Source: a bacterium (GTDB taxonomy: Bacteria > Krumholzibacteriota > Krumholzibacteria > LZORAL124-64-63). Taken from it: DNA of 5,738 nucleotides. The notes below the pieces were generated by a model. That model was not told the origin of the DNA, did not search any database, and worked only from the letters and a program-made list of their open reading frames with translations. A program made the position numbers and the translations under genes. The stretch covers positions 1-5,738 of the forward strand of contig JAUUZX010000130.1 in NCBI GenBank assembly GCA_030592025.1. The letters are read 5' to 3'. Positions 1 to 4,691 of this stretch are shown in pieces (the stretch's first letter is position 1; every line of letters starts with the position of its first letter).

Positions 1-722
1 AAGCCCGCTACGAACCCGCCATGAAAGCGGCGAGGGAGCTCGAAGCGGATATGCCCCCGGAAGTTCTGCAGGAGTTGAATTGGCTTGTCGAGGGCATCAT
101 GCCCACCAACTACCACGTCATGATCCGCTTCGGCAAATGGGAAGACATCCTGGCCGAACCCCTGCCCCCGGAAAACCGTCTGGTTACCCGTGCCGTTCAT
201 TACTACGCCCGGGGCATCGCCCTGTCGGTCCTGGACCGGACCGACGAAGCCCGTCGGGAAATCGCCAAGTTCGAGGCCGCTGCCGCTGCCGTACCCGAGG
301 ACTGGTGGGTCTTGAACAATCGGATGCACGATGTGCTGCCCATCGCCATGGCCATGCTGGAAGGCGAAACCGCTTACCGCGAAGGACGCCTCGACGATGC
401 CTGGGCCGCACTGAGGCGCGGGATCCAGGCCGAGGACAAGTTGATCTACGACGAGCCTCCTGCCTGGATGCTGCCCGTGCGTCACTCCATGGGCGCCTTG
501 ATGCTGGAAGCCGGCGAGTTGGCGGAAGCCGAGAAATTGTATCGTGAGGATCAGGTGAAGCATCCCGGCAACGGGTGGTCATTGTTGGGACTGAGCCAGG
601 TTCTGGAAGCCCAAGGCCGGTCCGATGAAGGGGCGCAGTATGCGGCCGCCTCCGAACTGGCCTGGGCTCGGGTTGAAAAGCGCCCTTCGAGTTCGTGTCT
701 TTGCGCGCCGCGCGGCAAGTAG
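1..722 (+). CDS. TPR-repeat protein, C-terminal part (5' truncated by window edge)
   Basis: This is the C-terminal portion of a tetratricopeptide-repeat protein. The reading frame is open to the left edge, so the ATG at 21 is probably internal; residues below are counted from it. Helical-pair repeats are visible at about 60-90 (YYARGIALSVLDRTDEAR), 115-140 (GETAYREGRLDDAWAALRRG) and 156-200 (GALMLEAGELAEAEKLYRED, then GWSLLGLSQVLEAQGRSDEG). Each shows the small/large residue spacing of TPRs and the 'G.l.eA...y' pattern. The GWSLLGL segment followed by AWAR near the C-terminus is common in long bacterial TPR proteins of unknown function, and the protein ends in a CxC (SSCLC). TPRs are protein-interaction scaffolds; no catalytic motif is visible here and the partner is unknown. 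The next gene, surE, starts 101 nt downstream on the same strand, so shared transcription is possible but not shown. The family call is solid; the specific role is not known. Confidence 0.75.
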   Translation, partial: ARYEPAMKAARELEADMPPEVLQELNWLVEGIMPTNYHVMIRFGKWEDILAEPLPPENRLVTRAVHYYARGIALSVLDRTDEARREIAKFEAAAAAVPEDWWVLNNRMHDVLPIAMAMLEGETAYREGRLDDAWAALRRGIQAEDKLIYDEPPAWMLPVRHSMGALMLEAGELAEAEKLYREDQVKHPGNGWSLLGLSQVLEAQGRSDEGAQYAAASELAWARVEKRPSSSCLCAPRGK

Positions 723-814
723 CGCCCCGGGGAACGACCGACCAGGCACCGGAAAGCCATGTTGGTGGAGTGACGGGATTCGCGTAACATCCAGGAAGCG
801 ACAAAACCGTCCTC

Positions 815-819
815 GGAGG
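815..819 (+). promoter_or_regulatory. Shine-Dalgarno of surE
   Basis: GGAGG ends 4 nt before the ATG at 824. It supports a start that retains the full signal peptide rather than an internal one, so the export prediction does not rest on a misplaced start. Confidence 0.7.
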
Positions 820-823
820 CACG

Positions 824-1693
824 ATGAACCGCCCGACACCAACCTTTCTCCTGCTCCTCCTCGGCATTGCCCTCGTCGTCGCGGCCCCCGCACCCGCTGC
901 CGACGCCCCGTGGTTCGACCACGTCCTTGTCAGCAACGACGACGGCATCGACGATCCGCGACTCATCGCCCTGGCCCAGGCCTTCGCGAAGGTGGCCCGG
1001 GTCACCGTCGTGGCCCCCTTGGCCAACTGCAGCGGCTCCAGCAACTACTGCTCCGTCTTCCAGGGGAAGGCCCTGACCGTCGAGCCCCGCGACCTGGGAC
1101 CGGGCATCACCGCCTACGGTGTGGACGGATTCCCCGGCGACTGCATGCTCCTGGCCCTCGAAACCCTCCTGGCCGACGACCTGCCCGACCTGGTGGTGAG
1201 CGGCGTCAACAGCGGCCCCAACCTGGCCGACGCCTGGATCGCCAGCGGCACCCTGGGCGTGGCCCGCCTGGCGGCCAACCGGGGCCTGCCGGCTTTGGCC
1301 CTGTCGGCCCTCGACGACCACGAACCGGCGATGCTGGCCGCCGTCCCCGCCTGGTCGGTGGACTTGGCGGCAAGCGCCACCGTGCGGGACCTGCCCGACG
1401 GCGCCTACCTCTCGGTGAACTTCCCGAAAATGGAGATGGGGGAGATCAAGGGCGTGCGCTGGACCGGCCACGGCCGGCGCATCTTCCACGACGCCTACAC
1501 CCCCGGCGAGCCGGACGCCGACGGCCGCGTGATCGGGACCCTGAACTGGTGGACCGAAGATGGGGATCAGCCCCCTGATCAGGACGTGGCGCTCTACCGG
1601 GACGGCTGGATCACGGTGTCGCCGATGCGGGTGGGGGACCTCGACGAGAAGGCTCTCTCCTCCCCTCCAGTGTTACCCGACTGGCGGCCGTGA
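824..1693 (+). CDS. surE: SurE-family 5'/3'-nucleotidase with signal peptide
   Basis: SurE proteins are divalent-metal-dependent phosphatases that dephosphorylate nucleoside 5'- and 3'-monophosphates. Family signatures appear in order in this 289-aa protein: SNDDG at 37-41 (metal-binding Asp39 and Asp40); APLANCSGSSN at 64-74 (Ser70-Gly71 matches the conserved active-site SG); GFPGDC at 102-107 (usually GTPADC); DLVVSGVNSGPNL at 122-134 (conserved Asn129 and Asn133); then SGTLGVARLA and GLPALALS. The C-terminal DVALYRDGWITVSP matches the usual end of the SurE fold. Unlike the cytoplasmic E. coli enzyme, residues 1-28 form a signal peptide: a short polar start, a Leu/Val-rich core at about 8-20, and an AxA-type cleavage region ending PAADA. 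Export to the periplasm is inferred from this. The start is supported by GGAGG at 815-819. It converges with the PqqD-like gene, 35 nt away. The family call is strong; the substrate in the periplasm is unknown. Confidence 0.9.
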   Translation: MNRPTPTFLLLLLGIALVVAAPAPAADAPWFDHVLVSNDDGIDDPRLIALAQAFAKVARVTVVAPLANCSGSSNYCSVFQGKALTVEPRDLGPGITAYGVDGFPGDCMLLALETLLADDLPDLVVSGVNSGPNLADAWIASGTLGVARLAANRGLPALALSALDDHEPAMLAAVPAWSVDLAASATVRDLPDGAYLSVNFPKMEMGEIKGVRWTGHGRRIFHDAYTPGEPDADGRVIGTLNWWTEDGDQPPDQDVALYRDGWITVSPMRVGDLDEKALSSPPVLPDWRP

Positions 1694-1728
1694 ACGGAGC
1701 GCCCGCGCAGTAACCTCAGACGCCAATG

Positions 1729-2103
1729 TCATACATTAACAAATGTGAGAAACCCATTGTTATACATGGCATAAACCCACTTACAAACCCTGTCGGCGCT
1801 ATCGCTGGAGTCGTCCGGAAACCCGTCCTCGAACTCCGCCACCATGGCACTCACCGGCCGTTTACCATCGATCTGTTGCCACAGGAAGGAACCGCGGTCC
1901 TCCAATGCCACGCGGATATGGCTCCGCTCCGCAGGCAAACGCGGCTGCAGAAACCGCCCAAGGAAGCCATCCGCGAACCGCGGCGGCATGACCGTCACCA
2001 CACCGCTGGCGTCGTCGATGCGGCTGGGGACCACCTTCGCCGGCACCAGGGTCATGAAATCGCGCCCCGCCAAGGGGTGCTTCTTGCGACGAAACCAGTT
2101 CAA
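1729..2103 (-). CDS. PqqD-like (RRE-fold) small protein, orphan
   Basis: This 124-aa protein resembles the PqqD family, whose winged-helix fold (also called the RiPP recognition element) binds peptide substrates for radical-SAM or other modifying enzymes. Evidence: an N-terminal 'xPLAGRD..TLVPAKVV' (9-25); a basic middle 'GRFLQPRLP' (49-57); and the core 'ALEDRGSFLWQQIDGKRPV' (66-84), which corresponds to the PqqD pattern L(D)xxGxxIWxxIDGxxTV. A 'DRVCKWVYAMYNNGFLTF' C-terminal helix (104-121) matches the family's last helix. The start is TTG at 2103, chosen because it has a good Shine-Dalgarno and is the only start codon that keeps the whole N-terminal region; the first in-frame ATG is residue 17. 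No PQQ genes, radical-SAM enzyme or precursor peptide lies in the window, so the biological role is open. The last 19 codons are strikingly AT-rich compared with the rest. The gene is convergent with surE and divergent from the DUF4870 gene. Confidence 0.75.
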   Translation of the reverse strand: MNWFRRKKHPLAGRDFMTLVPAKVVPSRIDDASGVVTVMPPRFADGFLGRFLQPRLPAERSHIRVALEDRGSFLWQQIDGKRPVSAMVAEFEDGFPDDSSDSADRVCKWVYAMYNNGFLTFVNV

Positions 2104-2108
2104 GATCG

Positions 2109-2114
2109 TCCTTT
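2109..2114 (-). promoter_or_regulatory. Shine-Dalgarno deciding the TTG start of the PqqD-like gene
   Basis: Read on the - strand the sequence is AAAGGA, followed by 5 nt and then TTG. There is no competing ATG or GTG upstream in frame before the reading frame closes, so the non-AUG start is the best call. Confidence 0.55.
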
Positions 2115-2174
2115 CCTGCTCAGGAACCCTGTCTTGGCGGCCGAAAAGACCCTACGGGCCCGCCGAATCACTCA

Positions 2175-2202
2175 TTGCAGTCCGCCACCAACACGCTATG
2201 AT
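2175..2202 (+). promoter_or_regulatory. Probable sigma-70-type promoter of the DUF4870 gene
   Basis: A -35-like TTGCAG (2175-2180) and a -10-like TATGAT (2197-2202, 5 of 6 to TATAAT) are separated by 16 nt. They lie 51 nt upstream of the ATG at 2254, in the divergent gap with the PqqD-like gene. The -35 match is weak (3 of 6). Promoter rules are inferred from well-studied bacteria and may differ in this lineage. Confidence 0.4.
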
Positions 2203-2204
2203 GC

Positions 2205-2222
2205 CGTGGCTATCCCGCCACG
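2205..2222. promoter_or_regulatory. Inverted repeat just downstream of the predicted -10
   Basis: CGTGGC (2205-2210) and GCCACG (2217-2222) are perfect inverted arms around a TATCCC spacer. The position overlaps the expected transcription start for the DUF4870 gene. It could therefore be a 5'-UTR hairpin or an operator for a dimeric regulator. No regulator family is recognised. Confidence 0.25.
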
Positions 2223-2242
2223 CCCAACTTCGGGAGAGTCCG

Positions 2243-2247
2243 AGGAG
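2243..2247 (+). promoter_or_regulatory. Shine-Dalgarno fixing the DUF4870 start
   Basis: AGGAG sits 6 nt before the ATG at 2254. It decides the start, because the reading frame stays open upstream to 1726 through sequence that is antisense to the PqqD-like gene and does not look like protein. Confidence 0.75.
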
Positions 2248-2253
2248 ATTCAG

Positions 2254-2607
2254 ATGAGCGACACCATTTCCGTCCGTGACCGCTGGTTGAGCGCCATCTG
2301 CTACGTACCGCTGTTGGTCTTCGTCACCATGTTCGCCAAGAACCGGCCGGAATTCGTCGCCCGCCACGCCCGCCAGGGCTTCGCGTTGCTCCTGGCCGAG
2401 GTGGTGGGGGCGCTCTTCATCATGATCATCGACAACACCATCGGTCTCATCCCCATCATCGGCTTCCTGGTGGTCATCCTGCTGCGACTCGTCTTCTTCC
2501 TGGCCGTGCTCGTCGTGTCGGTGCTGGGCTTCACCCGGGCGATCTTCGGAGAGACCTGGCGGATTCCCTACCTGGACGACCTGGCCGACCGCATCCCGAT
2601 TCACTAG
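2254..2607 (+). CDS. Small integral membrane protein, DUF4870/Tic20-like family
   Basis: This is a 117-aa inner-membrane protein. The conserved DUF4870 layout is visible: an N-terminal polar start followed by a first hydrophobic helix (about 12-27, ending AKNRPEF), the cytoplasmic signature 'RHARQGFAL' at 37-45 (family H-x-x-Q-G), then two strongly hydrophobic spans at about 45-60 and 64-92 (IGLIPIIGFLVVILL then LVFFLAVLVVSVLGF). A short polar tail (IFGETWRIPYLDDLADRI) matches the usual 'A..Gk.wkiP.l.....' ending. The molecular function of these proteins is not established. A relationship to the chloroplast Tic20 import component is proposed from fold similarity only. The gene stands alone, divergent from the PqqD-like gene, with its own promoter and ribosome-binding site, and ends 73 nt before the dif site. 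The family call is confident; the function is unknown. Confidence 0.85.
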   Translation: MSDTISVRDRWLSAICYVPLLVFVTMFAKNRPEFVARHARQGFALLLAEVVGALFIMIIDNTIGLIPIIGFLVVILLRLVFFLAVLVVSVLGFTRAIFGETWRIPYLDDLADRIPIH

Positions 2608-2680
2608 GATCGAACTCCACGACAAACAGGCGAGACGCCAACGCGAAGAGGCCCTGCCGCTTAAACCTCGCAGCTCAAGT

Positions 2681-2708
2681 ATTGCGCATAATGTATATTA
2701 TGTTAAGT
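2681..2708 (+). other. dif: Chromosomal dif site (XerC/XerD recombination site, replication terminus)
   Basis: A 28-bp site has the architecture of chromosomal dif. The XerC-side arm is ATTGCGCATAA (2681-2691), the 6-bp central region TGTATA (2692-2697) and the XerD-side arm TTATGTTAAGT (2698-2708). Against E. coli dif as I recall it, 25 of 28 positions agree. The three differences are at the outermost two bases of the XerC arm and the next-to-last base of the XerD arm, where dif sites of different phyla also vary. The inner 16 bp (2687-2702) form the typical partial palindrome CATAAT/ATTATG around GTAT. At dif, XerC and XerD convert chromosome dimers to monomers at division, with XerD activated by FtsK at the septum. 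The context fits a terminus: a non-coding gap between convergent genes, with gene strand bias switching here. A plasmid or phage dif-like site is less likely because the flanks are ordinary chromosomal genes. Confidence 0.92.
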
Positions 2709-2735
2709 AGTCGTTAGGCGCCCTGATTTCGGCTT

Positions 2736-2759
2736 AAAAAACCCGGCCTACCGAACCAG
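2736..2759 (-). terminator. Intrinsic-terminator-like hairpin ending the thioredoxin operon
   Basis: On the - strand, CTGGTT (2759-2754) can pair with GGCCGG (2748-2743) around a CGGTA loop, giving a 6-bp stem with three G-U pairs. It is followed by one G and six T (2741-2736). The stem overlaps the last codons and stop of the thioredoxin gene. The stem is weak but the U-tract is clear, and the position at the end of a four-gene operon, 27 bp before dif, makes sense. Confidence 0.5.
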
Positions 2760-3077
2760 ATCTTCGAGCTTCTCCCGGATCCTGTCCTCGGTCGCCGAAC
2801 CCACGAGGGAATCCACCACGGCGCCGTCCTTGAAGAACAGCAGCGCCGGGATCGACTGGATGCCCAACGCACCCGCCGTCGCCTGATGGTCCTGGACGTT
2901 CATCTTGCCCACCACAACCCGTCCGGCGAACTCATCGGCCAACTTGGCCACCGTAGGCGTCAGCGCCTTGCAGGGGCCGCACCAGGGCGCCCAGAAGTCC
3001 ACGAGCACCGGGCTGCTGCTCCCTTGCACCTCGTTCTGGAAGTTCGCGTCGGTGAAGTCCATCAATGCCGCTGCCAT
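2748..3077 (-). CDS. trxA: Thioredoxin
   Basis: A 109-aa single-domain thioredoxin, the usual length. It reduces protein disulfides in the cytoplasm using electrons from thioredoxin reductase. Visible hallmarks: VLVDFWA (24-30) with the buried Asp27; the redox motif WCGPC at 32-36 (Cys33/Cys36), followed by K and Pro41; the NVQDH segment (60-64); cis-Pro77 in SIPALLFF; and the C-terminal G....RI...L helix. No signal peptide or extra domain is seen. The start at 3077 is preferred over an upstream in-frame codon because it has AAGGA 8 nt before it, and because the longer reading would run into the end of holA with non-thioredoxin sequence. It is last in the - strand operon, 34 nt after holA. 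Its stop codon lies within the terminator hairpin. The assignment is secure; the symbol follows the E. coli name by family, not by proven orthology. Confidence 0.95.
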   Translation of the reverse strand: MAAALMDFTDANFQNEVQGSSSPVLVDFWAPWCGPCKALTPTVAKLADEFAGRVVVGKMNVQDHQATAGALGIQSIPALLFFKDGAVVDSLVGSATEDRIREKLEDLVR

Positions 3078-3085
3078 GATCAGGG

Positions 3086-3090
3086 TCCTT
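3086..3090 (-). promoter_or_regulatory. Shine-Dalgarno deciding the thioredoxin start
   Basis: AAGGA read on the - strand, 8 nt before the ATG at 3077. It lies in the 34-nt gap after the holA stop, which rules for the 109-aa form. Confidence 0.65.
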
Positions 3091-3111
3091 TCGCTCGTCG
3101 TTGGTGCCAGT

Positions 3112-4167
3112 TCACGATTTCTTGCGCCGCGCGCAGATATCCACGACGGCTTTTTCAAAAATGATATCGGGTTTCAATGGGGAGCTTTTCAACCCGCGGT
3201 CGCAGGCGAGCGCCGAATTGAGAGCCGATTTAACGCCTTCCGGTCCCAATCCACGGATCATGGGCTCCAGATACCGGAAACTCCACGGATTCTGGCCGGT
3301 GCGGGCGGCGATCTCCTGGTCCGACTTCCCTTCGGCGCGGCAGGCGTCCAGCAGCGCGCTCTTGCGCACCCTTGAAGAGACGAGAGGCGCGATTTCGTAG
3401 GCCGTCCGCCCCCACTCCGCCAAACGGTACCAGGTACGCAGCACATCCGCCGCGCGCCCCGGCATGAGCTGTGCCGTGATCTCGTAACCCTCAAGAGCCG
3501 CCTGGTCCATGATGATGCGGTTGATCTCTTCGGTCTCCAGGGGACGGCCACGGTCCTCCGCCAGCAACGTGAGCTTGTCTATCTCGCTCTTGAGGCTCAT
3601 GAGATCGTTCCCCACGAGTTCGCACAGTACCCGCGCCTGATCCTCGCCCAGGGGCAACTGCTCCCGCTTGGCGGCCTTGATGACCCACCGCACGAGCTCG
3701 TCACCCGACGGGGGCGAGAAGTCGAAGAGGTACCCCGCCGTCGCGCAGGTCTTGACCCACTTCTTGCGACGGTCGGCCTTCTCCATGCTGAGGATGAGGA
3801 TCGTCTCGACCACCGGTTTCTGCGCGTACTTCTCGAAGTGTTCCTGGCTGGCCGCGTCCCCCAGAAGACGTTCGGCGTGCTTGACCCAGACGACCTGCAC
3901 GTTCCCCAGCATGGGCAGGCTCAGGGCCAGTTGCATGACCCGACCCAGGTCCACCTGGTCACCCTGCAAAGCGTGGAAGTTGAACGCGGCGCACGCGGCA
4001 CCGAGCGACTTGTCGCGGATCGCGTGGACGACCTGCTCGATGCGCAGGGCGTCGTCCCCCGCCAGCACGTACAGGGGGCGGAATGTGCCCGTCTTGAGGT
4101 CCGTGTTGACCAGGTCCTGGAGACGCGGCAGCGCACCCGCTTTGGAACGTGCTCGACGGTCGGCCAT
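3112..4167 (-). CDS. holA: DNA polymerase III subunit delta (clamp loader)
   Basis: HolA is the delta subunit of the clamp-loader complex, the 'wrench' that opens the beta sliding clamp for loading on primed DNA. The 351-aa length matches the family (about 340). Motifs: RPLYVLAGDDALRIEQVV at 30-47 (N-terminal domain start, where family members have 'pvYll.G.e..l..e'); VVWVKHAERL (92-101); a TILILSMEKADRRKKW strand-helix (122-137); GNDLMSLKSEIDKL at 186-199 (a strong family signature); EEINRII (213-219); and the C-terminal collar with LKSSP (327-331). As expected for delta, there is no Walker A. The start chosen is ATG 4167, 7 nt after GGAGG; its A overlaps the lptE stop (TGATG). GTG 4170 is an alternative one codon upstream. 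The overlap implies translational coupling to lptE, and lptE-holA adjacency is a conserved arrangement in many Gram-negatives. Confidence 0.93.
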   Translation of the reverse strand: MADRRARSKAGALPRLQDLVNTDLKTGTFRPLYVLAGDDALRIEQVVHAIRDKSLGAACAAFNFHALQGDQVDLGRVMQLALSLPMLGNVQVVWVKHAERLLGDAASQEHFEKYAQKPVVETILILSMEKADRRKKWVKTCATAGYLFDFSPPSGDELVRWVIKAAKREQLPLGEDQARVLCELVGNDLMSLKSEIDKLTLLAEDRGRPLETEEINRIIMDQAALEGYEITAQLMPGRAADVLRTWYRLAEWGRTAYEIAPLVSSRVRKSALLDACRAEGKSDQEIAARTGQNPWSFRYLEPMIRGLGPEGVKSALNSALACDRGLKSSPLKPDIIFEKAVVDICARRKKS

Positions 4168-4691
4168 CACCAGTCCTCCACGACGCGGGCGAGGATGTCC
4201 TTCACGATCTCCGCCCCGGCCTCTTCCTTGGCGCTCTCCTCGGTGCTGAGTCCCGTAGGATCGTCGAGGGTGTAGAGCCCCGTACCGGTGAAACGCACGT
4301 CCTTGAAGATGGTCTCGCCGGTGGCCCGCACCGCGAAGGTCAACTCGACGACGATCTGCACCTGGTACTCGTTGACAGTCAGGTCCTCGCTCCGGGCCGC
4401 CATCTGGCGCAGGTGGTAACGCAGCACGGTGCCGCTGATGATGCTGTCGGCCGCGCCCTCGCCCACGACCTTGAGGGTGTTATCGGTCTGCAGCGCTACG
4501 ATGATCGCGTCGGCAAGGTCGACCCCGATGTTGGGCTCGCTGGTGCGGTCCTCCAGGTACTGGACCGCGACCCGCTTGATGGAATCGTCCACCCGTCCGC
4601 TCGAGGCGGTGTAAACGCCACAGCCCGACGCCACGAGCAGGACTCCCGGCACCAGCATCGTGACGATGCGCCTCAGCATCCTGGTCTTCAT
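4167..4691 (-). CDS. lptE: LPS-assembly lipoprotein LptE
   Basis: LptE is the outer-membrane lipoprotein that plugs the LptD beta-barrel and helps deliver LPS to the cell surface. This 174-aa protein starts with basic MKTRMLRR, a hydrophobic core (about 9-21) and a lipobox ending at Cys24 (ASGC), so lipidation by signal peptidase II is predicted. Position -3 is Ala rather than the usual Leu/Val/Ile. The mature part opens CGVYTASSG, followed by 'IKRVAVQYLEDRTSEPNIGVDL', the LptE pattern of a strand, 'f.N.t.ep' and the first helix. Next come ADSIISGTVLRY (81-92) and a C-terminal strand/helix region. The start at 4691 is chosen because its ATGA overlaps the stop of the upstream regulator and because it begins the signal peptide; a longer reading into 4862 is antisense-like, low-complexity sequence. 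Only a weak GGAG (4702-4705, 10 nt away) is seen, consistent with coupling. Sequence conservation in this family is low, so the call also leans on the holA neighbour. Confidence 0.83.
   Translation of the reverse strand: MKTRMLRRIVTMLVPGVLLVASGCGVYTASSGRVDDSIKRVAVQYLEDRTSEPNIGVDLADAIIVALQTDNTLKVVGEGAADSIISGTVLRYHLRQMAARSEDLTVNEYQVQIVVELTFAVRATGETIFKDVRFTGTGLYTLDDPTGLSTEESAKEEAGAEIVKDILARVVEDW
4175..4179 (-). promoter_or_regulatory. Shine-Dalgarno of holA inside the end of lptE
   Basis: GGAGG read on the - strand lies within the last codons of lptE. It is 7 nt from ATG 4167 but only 4 nt from GTG 4170, which favours the ATG. Confidence 0.6.

Noticed and set aside
160..167. KOPS-like octamer (GGGCAGGG on the - strand), with another on + at 4892-4899.
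   Set aside because: These are the only two exact GGGNAGGG matches found by eye, and both point away from dif under E. coli polarity. The motif may differ in this lineage and two copies are not informative.
762..790. Possible surE promoter TTGGTG-17-TAACAT.
   Set aside because: Only 3 of 6 and 4 of 6 matches; such hits are expected by chance.
184..1489. Long - strand reading frames opposite the TPR and surE genes.
   Set aside because: They are typical high-GC antisense shadows: compositionally biased (H/G/V/R), no motifs, and incompatible with the well-supported + strand genes.
1565..1580. Inverted repeat GATCAG-CCCC-CTGATC near the 3' end of surE.
   Set aside because: It lies within coding sequence, with no T-tract and no following gene on that strand to regulate; probably incidental.
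1755..1778. Second dif-like stretch (TATACAT flanked by TTAT/ATAA-like bases).
   Set aside because: Only the short central part resembles dif; the Xer arms do not match, and the bases are explained as codons of the PqqD-like protein.
1726..2253. Upstream in-frame extension of the DUF4870 reading frame.
   Set aside because: It is antisense to the PqqD-like gene, lacks family similarity, and the strong AGGAG/ATG at 2254 begins exactly the known DUF4870 domain.
2608..2747. Integrated mobile element at dif (phage or IMEX type).
   Set aside because: Only one dif copy is visible and there is no integrase, phage gene or second site; the flanks are ordinary chromosomal genes.
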